Source: Anaerolineales bacterium UBA6055
Lineage (GTDB): Bacteria; Chloroflexota; Anaerolineae; Aggregatilineales; Phototrophicaceae
Reading direction: 5' to 3'
Length of the DNA stretch: 64,000 nucleotides
Assembly: GCA_002428985.1 (NCBI GenBank)
Contig: DIYL01000012.1
Coordinates: 1 to 64,000 of the forward strand
Shown here: positions 9,378 through 18,210 of the stretch, in pieces
Layout of the letters: every line of letters begins with the position of its first letter
How positions within the stretch are numbered: the first letter of the stretch is position 1
Program-made: the position numbers and the translations under genes
Notes under the pieces: generated by a model
The model's database searches: none
Seen by the model: the letters and a program-made list of their open reading frames with translations, nothing else
What the model was told of the DNA's origin: nothing

Positions 9378-10052
9378 ATGTTGACACCTGATAATGTAGT
9401 GCAAGTGATTCTTGTCATTGTGACAAGTTATCTCATAGGGTCTATTCCAACGGCATACCTCGTCGGTAAGGTCAAAAATGTCAATATTTTTGAGGTTGGC
9501 AGTGGGAATATGGGCGGTACCAACGTTGCACGGGCTGTAGGAAAAGGCTGGGCATTGTTTACAATTCTAGCAGATGCTGGCAAAGGCATTCTGGCTGTGT
9601 GGCTTGCACGGGACGTTATCCTTATTGAGCATATTGGGGTGGCAACGACAGTCGCGGCAACCGTTGTGGTCATTGGTCATAATTGGTCATTATTTGCGAC
9701 ACTCCTCAGTTCTTCTTATGTTGAAGGTCGACTCACATTGGTAATTCGAGGCGGTAAAGGCGCAGCAACAGCATTCGGTACCATGCTCATGATTCAACCA
9801 TTCCAGAGCATCGTTGCGGCAGGCATTGCCATCTATATTATTTCGCGTACGCGTTATGTATCGCTCGGTGTCTTGACAGGCTTCTTGGTCGCAAATATCT
9901 GGCTCGTCATCCTTGTCGGAACAGAATTCCAAGAGACAACCATCTTGCTCTATGTCGTTGCATTATCGCTGATGTTGTTATGGCGTTTTCGCGAGAATAT
10001 CCAACGCTTGATGTCCGGTACAGAACGTCGCTTTGGCGAAAGTACCTCATAA
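9378..10052 (+). CDS. plsY: Acyl-phosphate:glycerol-3-phosphate acyltransferase PlsY
   Basis: A 224-residue membrane protein with the three conserved PlsY motifs: SYLIGSIPTAYLVGK near the N-terminus, GSGNMGGTNVARAVGKG in the first cytoplasmic loop, and GHNWSLF followed by RGGKGAAT. PlsY uses acyl-phosphate made by PlsX to acylate glycerol-3-phosphate, the first step of phospholipid synthesis. An insertion of about a dozen residues (SSSYVEGRLTLV) separates the GHN and GGKG motifs, slightly unusual. Together with the preceding PlsC-like gene it could provide both acylation steps to phosphatidate. A GC-rich hairpin (GGAGC 10073-10077 with GCTCC 10088-10092) follows. Confidence 0.92.
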   Translation: MLTPDNVVQVILVIVTSYLIGSIPTAYLVGKVKNVNIFEVGSGNMGGTNVARAVGKGWALFTILADAGKGILAVWLARDVILIEHIGVATTVAATVVVIGHNWSLFATLLSSSYVEGRLTLVIRGGKGAATAFGTMLMIQPFQSIVAAGIAIYIISRTRYVSLGVLTGFLVANIWLVILVGTEFQETTILLYVVALSLMLLWRFRENIQRLMSGTERRFGESTS

Positions 10053-10115
10053 TATCCTGCTCAAACATAATGGGAGCGGTGTTGTCTGCTCCTTCAACGC
10101 TCCACTCACAGAACA

Positions 10116-10859
10116 TCAAGTTATCAGAATATCGCGCAAAATAAGTGATTGTTCTTGCGGTACATCCAACAATCCCCATCCAAAGTTGCCCTGTGGCGTT
10201 ACAATCGCATATTGATTATCAACCCAAGCAATGAAGCCTAGCGGTTTTGTCGGTACGCTGTCGGTCTGTAGCACAGTCGTACCATCAACGGCAAAGGTCG
10301 CGCCGTTTGGTTGCCAGTCAATCGTATAGGTATGGAAATCATCTAGAAGTGATGGTTCGAGGGTTGCCTCGGATACGCCAATAGCAGATTGCCCAATACC
10401 CCATAGTGCATCATATAGTGTTCGATTCCGCATGAGTAAAAATCCGATTGGTGCGAGTGGGAGTAATCCGTAAAATTGCCAGCTTTGAGCATCGAAAGTT
10501 GCTGCTTTCCAGCCATGTCCCGAACCACCTTTCGCCAGTGACATATTATTTGGTGGACTACCAAAAAAGAACCATACAGCCTGCGGAATTCTAAATCCGC
10601 GCTCACCAGGAACATACATATGATTCCAAAAACCAAATCCGGCGGTACCTTGAATGTCGCCTTCTGCCCGCGCAGTTACACTAAATTTTAGTGGCGGTGT
10701 ATGTCGGAAGTTGAGTTGCTGAGGTATATAGTCCGTGATCTGTGCATCATGATAGTGGTCAGCGGTTGCTAGCGGAATGCTAAGGCGCAGGTGTGTATCT
10801 TCTGAAGATACTTGCCCTGCACCTAATTGTGTAATGTTCCAATCGTCGGGTAAACGCAT
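10116..10859 (-). CDS. Concanavalin-A-like (GH16/LamG-type) domain protein
   Basis: A 247-residue, beta-rich protein. The features FRHTPPLKFSVTARAEG, GTAGFGFWNHMY and especially DDFHTYTIDWQPNGATFAVDGTTVLQ are typical of the jelly-roll fold of GH16 glucanases and related lectins. The catalytic ExDxE motif of GH16 enzymes is not visible, so a carbohydrate-binding or non-catalytic role is more likely. No signal peptide. It begins 6 bases after the stop of the SH3 lipoprotein gene on the same strand, so the two are very likely co-transcribed. Confidence 0.65.
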   Translation of the reverse strand: MRLPDDWNITQLGAGQVSSEDTHLRLSIPLATADHYHDAQITDYIPQQLNFRHTPPLKFSVTARAEGDIQGTAGFGFWNHMYVPGERGFRIPQAVWFFFGSPPNNMSLAKGGSGHGWKAATFDAQSWQFYGLLPLAPIGFLLMRNRTLYDALWGIGQSAIGVSEATLEPSLLDDFHTYTIDWQPNGATFAVDGTTVLQTDSVPTKPLGFIAWVDNQYAIVTPQGNFGWGLLDVPQEQSLILRDILIT

Positions 10860-10865
10860 CGTAAG

Positions 10866-12386
10866 TTACCGTACGACTAGATTACAGCTTTCTTCTTCGA
10901 ATTCCACAGCTGTACCCGGTCCATAGAAACCGTAACCGTCGGTAATGGCTGTCTGCCACGTCAAACGATAGGTAATCAAATATTCACCGGCATCAAGTGG
11001 GCCAAATGGTACATACCAATAGACTGCTTGATCTCCACCTTGTGAAACATAGTCTTGTTGGAACTGTGATACATTAGAAATCTGTACCCCGTTGACTTTT
11101 AACTCATGCACAGCATTGTTCACATGTTGGTCGAGCTGAGCATTGTTGGTGGCGAACCACGCCCAGAAAATTTCGATAGTTGATCCGGCAGTCAGGGTCT
11201 CCGGTGCAGCAAGACCATAGGCGTTATTATTGCAGAATGCGAAGACATCAACGCCAGTCCGTGGCGCATCGGCAGCGCGTGTCGGTAATTCCACACTGTC
11301 ACCTGTAATCACTTGTGTACTAAATGCAGTTGGCGATACGCCATCAGGAATAGCGAGAGCAGTTGCTGTCTCTTCAACGCTACCAACAATTGTATCCTCA
11401 TCCGACACCGCTAAGGCAGTTGCAGTCTGCTCAACACTCAGAACCACCGAATCTTCAACCGACACAGCTAGCGCGGTTGCAGTCTGGTTTGCACTGGATG
11501 CAATTGATGTCGGTGCACCAATATCCCGTGGAACAGGTGTGTTGAATGTACCCTCTGATGTTGGTGTGAGTGTAACCAGTTGAATCGTACGGTCGTCCGC
11601 GTCTTCTTCATCCGCACCAATAGGTGACGGTGTTGGCGATGCAAAATTGCCGACAAGTGCAGTTGCGGTCAGATTAATCGAGTCAAAATCAACAACCGGC
11701 ACATTCACAACTAAACTACTGGTTTCAGTCGCGTCGGGTGCGGGTGTATCGGTATTTTCGGGTAATTCATCCCCACCAACTGGTGTTGAAGTTTGGACTG
11801 CGCCCGGTGGTGTTGGTGTGACTGTTCCACCACCAATGATAGCTGTTGGTAAGGGTGTCCCGAGGAACAGCGCTGTTAAATCTGGGGATGCGGTTGCTGT
11901 CGGGAATGGTGTTGGTGTGTCTTCAATAAATAGCAGGCGTGATGCAACCCAACCTTCCTCGCCATCTTCAAGGCGAATGTTATACCATGTGCCCTCTGCA
12001 TTTTGACCGACAACTTGTACCCCTGTCCCCGGTGCAAGCGATTCGAATGCACTAAAATCGACACTCGGACCGTTACGAATATTCACCCGTTGGAGCGACT
12101 GGATAATCCCGAAGACTGTCGGCGTTGCTGTTGGTGCAAGTGTATTGGTCGCGGTTGGTGGCGGTACAGTCGCGCTAGGCGTATAGGTAAAGGTCGGTAA
12201 TGGGGTGCGTGTTGGAATCGGTGTGGCGGTCAGGCGTGGTGTCCGGCTGACAATTGGCAACAGTGTCGCAGTCGGTGCTTGTTGTTCCGATGCTTGTTCT
12301 GCGCCACCACAAGCAACAATAACCAGCGCCGTTATCAACAACACGATCCATATTTTTAGTGGGGGATGGGTCATCACGGTTTGCAA
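10866..12386 (-). CDS. SH3-domain lipoprotein with Thr/Pro-rich stalk
   Basis: A 506-residue secreted lipoprotein. The N-terminus has a signal helix with lipobox IVACGG. A Thr/Pro stalk (PTRTPLPTFTYTPSATVPPP...) leads to a bacterial SH3 domain (SLQRVNIRNGPSVDFSAFESLAPGTGVQVVG..WYNIRL..EGWVASRLL), then a long low-complexity linker with three TATALA repeats, and a ~130-residue C-terminal beta domain (FAFCNNNAYGLAAPETLTAG...) with two Cys, resembling Ig-like/NBR1-type modules. SH3b domains often bind cell wall. The start is TTG 12386, supported by AAAGGA seven bases upstream; ATG 12374 is too far from it. Probably anchored outside and working with the downstream lectin-like protein. Confidence 0.8.
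   Translation of the reverse strand: MQTVMTHPPLKIWIVLLITALVIVACGGAEQASEQQAPTATLLPIVSRTPRLTATPIPTRTPLPTFTYTPSATVPPPTATNTLAPTATPTVFGIIQSLQRVNIRNGPSVDFSAFESLAPGTGVQVVGQNAEGTWYNIRLEDGEEGWVASRLLFIEDTPTPFPTATASPDLTALFLGTPLPTAIIGGGTVTPTPPGAVQTSTPVGGDELPENTDTPAPDATETSSLVVNVPVVDFDSINLTATALVGNFASPTPSPIGADEEDADDRTIQLVTLTPTSEGTFNTPVPRDIGAPTSIASSANQTATALAVSVEDSVVLSVEQTATALAVSDEDTIVGSVEETATALAIPDGVSPTAFSTQVITGDSVELPTRAADAPRTGVDVFAFCNNNAYGLAAPETLTAGSTIEIFWAWFATNNAQLDQHVNNAVHELKVNGVQISNVSQFQQDYVSQGGDQAVYWYVPFGPLDAGEYLITYRLTWQTAITDGYGFYGPGTAVEFEEESCNLVVR
11359..11492 (-). repeat. 57-bp tandem repeat inside the SH3 lipoprotein gene
   Basis: Three units start about 57 bases apart (near 11359, 11416 and 11473), each encoding TATALA(V/I) within a 19-residue period (QTATALAVSVEDSVVLSVE). 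Variation in copy number would change stalk length. Confidence 0.7.
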
Positions 12387-12488
12387 ATGTGTGTCCTTTT
12401 TTAAAAACTGTAAGTAGGCATTTCTACCAGAAACTCCCTAAAGTGTACTAAAGGGTGTGCTAATAGGCAAAGTAATTTGCGAAATCCC

Positions 12489-13496
12489 CTATAGGTTTGC
12501 TCGGAAAAACTCTACCGTTCGGCGCATAGCTTCATTGAATGCAGGTGCGCTGATGTTATGTCCGCCACTTTCGTAAGCATGAACCTCATGTTCTTTATTG
12601 TTTTCGGTCAACACAGTCGAGAGGTCGTAAGTGTAGCCGATATTCACAATCGGGTCGTTAATCGAATGATGCAACTGTAAGGGATATTCCAGATACTCGA
12701 TATTTTCAGTTAACGACACAGCCGCCCAATACGGATGTGACGTATCAAGTGGACCATATAACTCGCGTAATTGGCGACCACGACTAATGACTTGTGTTGA
12801 TGTGCTGGCGGATGGGTTAAATGACGGGTCAGTAATTGAATATCGAGCAAAGTCATCATAACTATAAACTGCTCCAGCCCAAATTACACCCGCCTTAATA
12901 TCTGGTTCGATTAGCATTGCCCGCAAAACAAGATTCCCTGACATACTATGACCCCACATTCCAATACCATCGGGATCAATAAAGTCGAGCGATTGCATAC
13001 TTTTTAAGGCACTAATTGCATCAATCGTATATCCGGGTGAGAAATATGTCCCCTGTGATTCACCTTCAGATGTGCCGTGTCCGCGCATGTCAATTTTGAA
13101 CACGACAAAACCGGATTCTGCCAAATACCGTACATAATCCACATACCGTTCGGTTGTGACATAACTACGTGGCGGGATATACCCATGATTAAACACAATC
13201 GCTTTAAAACCATCTTCGGGTGCAATGCCAAATGGGATAGTCATCAAGCCCTGTATGCGGTAGCCTTCGGATCGATAACTGGCGATATATTGGAAATAAT
13301 TCGAGCCATTGGCTAGTTGGGTTTCAAATACGATTTCGCTGCCTTCAATCTCCAGCTCACGGAGATACCCTATCGTCAAATCGAACCCTAAGGGTTCATC
13401 CGCCTCTTCAGTTGATTCCGCCTCTTGTGCTACGACGACAACAGACAGGCTTAACACTGCAATCCATACAAACAATAATCTACAAACCGTTACCAT
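12489..13496 (-). CDS. Secreted alpha/beta hydrolase (S9/dienelactone hydrolase-like)
   Basis: A 335-residue protein with a signal peptide ending near VVVVAQEAE. The alpha/beta hydrolase core follows: VFNHGYIPP (oxyanion loop), FKIDMRGHGTSEG, nucleophile elbow GMWGHSMSGNLVL (GHSMS, with Ser in place of the usual last Gly but a Gly right after), acid in SINDPIVNIGY and base in ESGGHNIS. It should be an exported esterase or peptidase acting on small acyl or peptide substrates. GAGGAATCATC precedes ATG 13496. Divergent from the EEP-family gene at 13740. Confidence 0.85.
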   Translation of the reverse strand: MVTVCRLLFVWIAVLSLSVVVVAQEAESTEEADEPLGFDLTIGYLRELEIEGSEIVFETQLANGSNYFQYIASYRSEGYRIQGLMTIPFGIAPEDGFKAIVFNHGYIPPRSYVTTERYVDYVRYLAESGFVVFKIDMRGHGTSEGESQGTYFSPGYTIDAISALKSMQSLDFIDPDGIGMWGHSMSGNLVLRAMLIEPDIKAGVIWAGAVYSYDDFARYSITDPSFNPSASTSTQVISRGRQLRELYGPLDTSHPYWAAVSLTENIEYLEYPLQLHHSINDPIVNIGYTYDLSTVLTENNKEHEVHAYESGGHNISAPAFNEAMRRTVEFFRANL

Positions 13497-13739
13497 GATG
13501 ATTCCTCAGTGAACAATTGATACGCCACTTATTTTACCTGAAAATCTTTAACGTTAACTTACGCTTGCCATACGACTTGACATACCTTAACGAAAGTTGG
13601 TTGACATTACATAGAAAATTGATGCATTGTTTTTATACATCGGATTCATATACATAGAATTGTGAGGATTCAGTAATCAATTGTTGTATATGCCATTGCA
13701 CCACCTTTTTGACGCTTTCACTATGGAGAACACAACTAC

Positions 13740-14768
13740 ATGGTCGTAAATGAACAACACCCGCAAGCGAAAAAACGCCCACTCTGGAAACGGTTACTTC
13801 GTACAATCCTGTTTAGCTTCGTATTGATTGTCGATGTTATTGGGCTTAGTCTGACATTGATGAGCCTCGGCTGGCTAGTTGTCGGAGACAGTAACCTATT
13901 CACATGGCATTTTAGTAGCTTAATGCCGGGGATTATCGCACTCACACCATTTGTTGTTGTGATTGGATTATTGGGTCGGCGACGTTGGAGTGCTTTTTAT
14001 ATCATCCCAGCAATGCTATTTATCGGATTATACGGTGCACAATTTATCCCATTTGAGCAAACCATTGCAGAAGATACGCAGTTACGCGTTATGACTTATA
14101 ATACGCGCTTTGTCTCTGATGATGCCCATCAACTGGTTGAGGTGATTCTCGAAGCAGATGTTGATGTCGTGGCATTGCAAGAATTGAGCGAACCCGCTGC
14201 TGACTATTTTGAGGAACATTTAAAAGACGAATATCCGTATCAAATCACCTATACAGATGGTGTATCGGTCAAAGGCAAAGGGCTACTCAGTCGCTATCCA
14301 CTAGAGAATCACAGCTTAGAGCGAATTTCAGGAAATAACTTGTTGCGGGCTGAATTTTCGTTTGATGGTGAGGTAATCACGATCATCAATGCACATCCAT
14401 CCCCGCCGGGGTATGGCATCAATTTCAACTCACATAATCGCGAAAAGCATATCGACTGGATTATGGAGCAAGCCGAAGACAGCAGAGATACACTGATTCT
14501 ACTCGGTGATTTTAATACAACCCAACACAGCGACGACTACGCGCAAATTACTACGACGTATCATGATAGCTTCCGCGATGTAGGTTGGGGATTGGGACAG
14601 ACTTTCCCAGACGGTCAGGCTTTGCGCGGATTTAGTTTTTTACAGCCACTAATTCGCATCGATTATGTCTTTCACAATGATGGCTTACGCGCGGTTTCAT
14701 CACAAGTCTGGCACACCTCCGGTGGGAGTGACCATCGTCCTGTTATCACAGCTTTTAATTTAAAGTGA
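13740..14768 (+). CDS. Membrane-anchored endonuclease/exonuclease/phosphatase family protein
   Basis: A 342-residue protein. The first ~100 residues hold three membrane helices. The rest is an EEP fold: LRVMTYNTRF (metal/substrate Asn), VDVVALQELSE (catalytic Glu), INAHPSPPG, LLGDFNTT (Asp/Asn) and GSDHRPVIT (Asp-His pair). All key residues are present, so it should hydrolyse phosphodiester or phosphomonoester bonds, with the catalytic domain outside the membrane. Substrate unknown; such proteins include lipid phosphodiesterases and nucleases. GGAG stands 12 bases before ATG 13740. Confidence 0.88.
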   Translation: MVVNEQHPQAKKRPLWKRLLRTILFSFVLIVDVIGLSLTLMSLGWLVVGDSNLFTWHFSSLMPGIIALTPFVVVIGLLGRRRWSAFYIIPAMLFIGLYGAQFIPFEQTIAEDTQLRVMTYNTRFVSDDAHQLVEVILEADVDVVALQELSEPAADYFEEHLKDEYPYQITYTDGVSVKGKGLLSRYPLENHSLERISGNNLLRAEFSFDGEVITIINAHPSPPGYGINFNSHNREKHIDWIMEQAEDSRDTLILLGDFNTTQHSDDYAQITTTYHDSFRDVGWGLGQTFPDGQALRGFSFLQPLIRIDYVFHNDGLRAVSSQVWHTSGGSDHRPVITAFNLK

Positions 14769-14846
14769 GCCCATCGATAAACTAATAATTAAGTGGTCCA
14801 AAGAAGCAGGAAAAATCTCCCCACTGCTTATGGGAAGACTTAAAAG

Positions 14847-14875
14847 CCCCTCCTTGATGCATCGTGGAGGGGTTT
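14847..14875 (+). terminator. GC-rich hairpin, possible terminator
   Basis: CCCCTCC (14847-14853) pairs with GGAGGGG (14866-14872), followed by only TTT. It follows the EEP gene and precedes the small-protein cluster; the short T run makes it a weak terminator. Confidence 0.5.
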
Positions 14876-14953
14876 GGGGAGGGGAAGATGAATTCAATTT
14901 TGAGGTGTATAAATCCAAATACATATGACCATCTACTTAAAAGGTAGTTGAAA

Positions 14954-15130
14954 ATGGAAAAACAAAAGCACAAAAATAAGCGACAACAGAAACATTACTA
15001 TCTTGAGTTTGCTCTGATTATCATATTGATCCTCATCGTTGTGGTGATCGTACTCGCTCTACTAGGTCCAGCTGTAGGGGAAATTCATAGTAATCTCGCG
15101 CCACAACTTAATTTAGGAGCTGGAAATTGA
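14954..15130 (+). CDS. Flp/Fap pilin-like small membrane protein
   Basis: A 58-residue protein: a basic head (MEKQKHKNKRQQ), then LEFALIIILILIVVVIVLALLGPAVGEI and a short polar tail. The Glu followed by a ~20-residue aliphatic helix ending in LLGPAVG, with a downstream SNL, closely follows the Flp (type IVb) pilin pattern (EYALI...LLGPAVGNIFSNI). The Gly normally preceding the cleavage site is missing (YYLEF instead of GQGLVEY), so prepilin peptidase processing is doubtful. ATG 14954 was chosen over TTG 14948. First of three tandem small genes; no tad/pil assembly gene is nearby. Confidence 0.6.
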   Translation: MEKQKHKNKRQQKHYYLEFALIIILILIVVVIVLALLGPAVGEIHSNLAPQLNLGAGN

Positions 15131-15134
15131 GAAT

Positions 15135-15353
15135 ATGCCTGATAAGCGAAAAGCTTTACCCAAGCATCTAACGAAAATAGAAAAACTTGCATTTCTTATC
15201 TGGATCACAGGCATCATTACCCTAGTACTCGCTATGCTCGGACCATCAATTAGTCAAGAATGCCAATCTCTACCAGAAGAATGTGGTGATGTAATGTATT
15301 GCACACAAATACCCGCTGAATGTATCACCATGAGCCCAACATATGTTCCATAA
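15135..15353 (+). CDS. Small membrane protein, diverged Flp-like, Cys-rich tail
   Basis: A 72-residue protein with basic head, one membrane helix (KLAFLIWITGIITLVLAMLGPSIS) and a tail with four Cys (ECQSLPEEC...YC...AEC). The LGPSIS end of the helix matches the LLGPAVG of the preceding Flp-like protein, so they look like diverged paralogues. It starts 4 bases after the preceding stop and its 3' end overlaps the next gene by 11 bases, suggesting translational coupling. Function unknown. Confidence 0.5.
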   Translation: MPDKRKALPKHLTKIEKLAFLIWITGIITLVLAMLGPSISQECQSLPEECGDVMYCTQIPAECITMSPTYVP

Positions 15354-15534
15354 ATCAAAACGTAAAAACAACGAACCGCGCTATAACCTATCGCATATGA
15401 TTCAAGCGATGATTATCATCTTGATTATTTGCTGTATTCTCAGCGCGCTGATGACAATAATAGGTGAAGCTATTGCAAATTCCTTTAGCAATATGATGCC
15501 CTGTCTATGCACCCTAACAAATCGCGGAATTTAG
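15343..15534 (+). CDS. Small membrane protein, diverged Flp-like
   Basis: A 63-residue protein: basic head (MFHKSKRKNNEPR), a membrane helix (MIQAMIIILIICCILSALMTIIG) and EAIANSFSNMMPC. The IIGEAIANSFSNM stretch aligns with the LLGPAVGEIHSNL of the first gene of the trio. It overlaps the previous gene by 11 bases. Third member of a probable co-translated set of pilin-like mini-proteins. Confidence 0.5.
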   Translation: MFHKSKRKNNEPRYNLSHMIQAMIIILIICCILSALMTIIGEAIANSFSNMMPCLCTLTNRGI

Positions 15535-15792
15535 AATATACGACACACCGAGACATAATAATGCCCCACAGCATATGTGATTTTTGATAGGGTGTCTCTA
15601 TAATCAACACATAATATGGACTATATAGCGGTCATTAACTTTGATTATGAATAACAACAAAGCTTTTTGCTTTCCTAATGTATTAGATTATATTGATTCG
15701 TATAGTTGGGGAGAAATACTTATTTTATTAGTGGTGTGATGGAGGATTTATATAATCCAATAGTGAACCTCTATGAAATATAATTGGCAAAT

Positions 15793-16395
15793 ATGGTGAC
15801 TGAAAATCAAGAAAAACTAAAAGAGATCCATTATGTGTATAGCGATAACAATGATTTTGTAAATGGGCAGGCTCAGTTTCTTATAGATGAAGAGGAAATT
15901 CTTGTTAATATTTTGAAAATCAATCAGGATTTTCAAATTGGATATATAGATATATTTTCAGTTTTTTGGATACTTTGTTTTTCAGGTTTTCCAGCATCAA
16001 TCCTTTTTGTTTATGTCATACAAAAGTGGGTAAATCAAATTTCTAGCGACGAACCTATATCACAAATATTCCCAGATATAATAATAATTTTCGTCTCACT
16101 TATAGGTATTGGGATGGGTATTCGTTTGATACATAACCTATTCCTCAATATTAAGTTAACTCATTTTATGAGTCAGGATAATATATTAAAAATGATTTAT
16201 AAAAATGGTGAGCTTAAGACCGGTAAGGTAAGTTCAATACACAAAGAAAATGACTTAGTAGAAATTAGATTTAGAATTGTTACTCCAAATTCTAAACCAT
16301 ACACATATAGATATTTTACTTCTAGACCCATTAGTCTTGCTGAAAATGACAACATTTTACTTTTTGTTTGGCAAAACTATATGATACCATTATAA
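15793..16395 (+). CDS. AT-rich hypothetical membrane protein, possibly DUF3592-like
   Basis: A 200-residue protein with two membrane helices (FWILCFSGFPASILFVYVI and DIIIIFVSLIGIGMGIRLI) and a C-terminal beta-rich region (GKVSSIHKENDLVEIRFRI...YTYRYFTSRPISLAENDNILLFVW) that recalls DUF3592-type domains. Codon use is strongly AT-rich compared with neighbours, suggesting transfer. TTG 15784 is an alternative start; neither start has a good ribosome binding site. The 15535-15792 stretch upstream is AT-rich with no gene seen. Confidence 0.5.
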   Translation: MVTENQEKLKEIHYVYSDNNDFVNGQAQFLIDEEEILVNILKINQDFQIGYIDIFSVFWILCFSGFPASILFVYVIQKWVNQISSDEPISQIFPDIIIIFVSLIGIGMGIRLIHNLFLNIKLTHFMSQDNILKMIYKNGELKTGKVSSIHKENDLVEIRFRIVTPNSKPYTYRYFTSRPISLAENDNILLFVWQNYMIPL

Positions 16396-16495
16396 AGTTA
16401 ATATAATTCCAGCAAGTAAGCTTAAGTCTAGGAACGTTAAACTTAACGCATCTTGGCAAGTATTCTCACTACAAACAACTTATAGGTCAACCACA

Positions 16496-17101
16496 ATGCG
16501 TTTAATTTTGGCATCTTCCTCACCACGTCGGCAACAACTCCTCACAGAGATGGGCGCAACCTTCGATATTATTAAACCCGATATTGATGAATCACAGCAT
16601 GCGGGAGAAGCATTGCTCGATCATGTACAACGCCTGAGCCGTGAAAAAGCGCAAGCCGTTGTCGACCAGTTAAATGACGACCCAACTGTTGTGATTTCTG
16701 CGGATACAATTGTGGTACTGGCGGCGGATACCATCGGCATTGACGCAGAAGGCGAACTCCTCGGTAAACCTATCGATGCAGACGATGCACGGGCGATGCT
16801 CAATCGGTTACGGAATCGCGGACATCATGTTTATACAGCATTTACGGTGTATAAGACTGGCGTGACACCACAAATTATCACACAGTACGTCGGCACAAAA
16901 GTAATCATGCGGGATTATAGTGATGAAGAAATTGACGCGTATATTGCCAGTGGCGATCCGTTTGATAAAGCCGGGAGTTATGCGATCCAGAATGAGGATT
17001 TTCATCCAGTCGCGCGTATAGAGGGTAGTTATGACAATGTTGTTGGCTTCCCCGTTAAAGAAGTCAGACAGGCATTATTAGATGTCGGGTATCCAATTTA
17101 A
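16496..17101 (+). CDS. maf: Maf-family nucleoside triphosphate pyrophosphatase
   Basis: A 201-residue Maf/HAM1-fold protein. The N-terminal LILASSSPRRQQLLTEMG is the family signature, followed by SREKAQAV, ISADTIVVL (catalytic Asp), LGKPIDADDARAML and DPFDKAGSYAIQ, all characteristic. It hydrolyses (d)TTP/UTP or related nucleotides to monophosphates, thought to clean the nucleotide pool. The following gene starts 9 bases later on the same strand. Length is normal. Confidence 0.95.
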   Translation: MRLILASSSPRRQQLLTEMGATFDIIKPDIDESQHAGEALLDHVQRLSREKAQAVVDQLNDDPTVVISADTIVVLAADTIGIDAEGELLGKPIDADDARAMLNRLRNRGHHVYTAFTVYKTGVTPQIITQYVGTKVIMRDYSDEEIDAYIASGDPFDKAGSYAIQNEDFHPVARIEGSYDNVVGFPVKEVRQALLDVGYPI

Positions 17102-17110
17102 GGTGTATTG

Positions 17111-18205
17111 ATGCGTCGTGAGCAGATATTTTATGTGTTGAAATTAGCTATATTCACAAAAGTTCTACTTGTTCTGCCATTTCTTCTATTACTGATTGTA
17201 TATCCTGCACCTAACAATAATCGCGATCAACAGCGCCTGATTCAATGGGGACATGACACACCTTTCCTACAAGACATACCAAATTACTCCAATCAACTTG
17301 CGACACTACCATTCGATGGCCTTATTCTAGATATTGAATCTCCTAATGACCGACGCGGGTTATCATGGTTATTATTCCGCGAACCAATTGATAATGAGCT
17401 ACTCACAACGATTCGCGAAGAATTCACAGATTATCAATGGGGCGATTTAACTGATAATTTCTTGCGTGTCACAATTTATAATCCAGATTTAACTTGGGAT
17501 AATTGGGATATATGGACTGCGAACTTAGCAGAAATTGCGTCCCTAGCACGCGATTTAGGATTTGTTGGTATTATGTTCGACACCGAACAATATCCGCCGA
17601 ACATCGACATCTTCGATTATCCAGCACAGAATGCGGATACACCACGTTCATTTGATGCATATCGAAATCTTGCATATCAACGTGGGGCAGAGGTCATGCA
17701 AGCGATACAAGAACGCTATCCTGATATTACTATTATGTATACATTAGGTATCACACATCGTATTCCGTGGCTAAACGCACCACCACTTGACGAACATCGT
17801 TATGGTTTACTTGTACCATTCATTGAAGGCATGATTGATGCATCCGAGACATCGGTAACACTCATCGATGGTTATGAAGCGTCATATCTTTATCTGACTG
17901 AGCAAGAGTTTTTGACATCGTATAAATGGATACGTGGTGGTGTTTCGCTTCAATTAGACGACGGGCAACAATACCGCAATACAATGCAAGCAGGTTTTGG
18001 TTTATGGCTCGATCCCTATTGTGGGGACGGTGGACTACCTGAGGATGGTTGTGGTTTCACCCAAGCAGAATTTCGGACAGCTCTATCATTGGCGTTACAA
18101 TATAGTGACCGCTATGTGTGGCTTTATAGTGAGCATATCGACTGGTTTGAAAATCAGGGTATTCCATCAAGTTGGTGGGATACAATCAATACATTTAGGC
18201 AATAA
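17111..18205 (+). CDS. Membrane-anchored protein, glycoside hydrolase-like TIM barrel suspected
   Basis: A 364-residue protein with an N-terminal signal anchor (FTKVLLVLPFLLLLIVYPA) and an extracellular domain. LPFDGLILDIESPNDRRG, EIASLARDLGFVGIMFDTEQYP, ITIMYTLGITHRIPW and LLVPFIEGMID resemble the successive beta strands of a TIM barrel, with acidic residues at strand ends as in glycoside hydrolases. No named family can be assigned by eye. Four Cys are absent except a DPYCGDGGLPEDGCGF pair that could form a disulfide. It follows maf with AGGTG as ribosome binding site. Confidence 0.5.
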   Translation: MRREQIFYVLKLAIFTKVLLVLPFLLLLIVYPAPNNNRDQQRLIQWGHDTPFLQDIPNYSNQLATLPFDGLILDIESPNDRRGLSWLLFREPIDNELLTTIREEFTDYQWGDLTDNFLRVTIYNPDLTWDNWDIWTANLAEIASLARDLGFVGIMFDTEQYPPNIDIFDYPAQNADTPRSFDAYRNLAYQRGAEVMQAIQERYPDITIMYTLGITHRIPWLNAPPLDEHRYGLLVPFIEGMIDASETSVTLIDGYEASYLYLTEQEFLTSYKWIRGGVSLQLDDGQQYRNTMQAGFGLWLDPYCGDGGLPEDGCGFTQAEFRTALSLALQYSDRYVWLYSEHIDWFENQGIPSSWWDTINTFRQ

Positions 18206-18210
18206 TTTCC

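Noticed and set aside
9907..10215. Overlapping antisense frames at the PlsY / lectin-like convergent junction
   Set aside because: They are shadows of the real convergent genes and lack ribosome binding sites.
11230..12200. Long plus-strand frames opposite the SH3 lipoprotein
   Set aside because: They arise from low-complexity Thr/Pro codons read backwards; the minus-strand lipoprotein has a signal peptide and domains.
15535..15792. Possible small gene or RNA upstream of the AT-rich membrane protein
   Set aside because: The stretch is AT-rich with scattered stops, no convincing start with ribosome binding site, and no stable hairpin.
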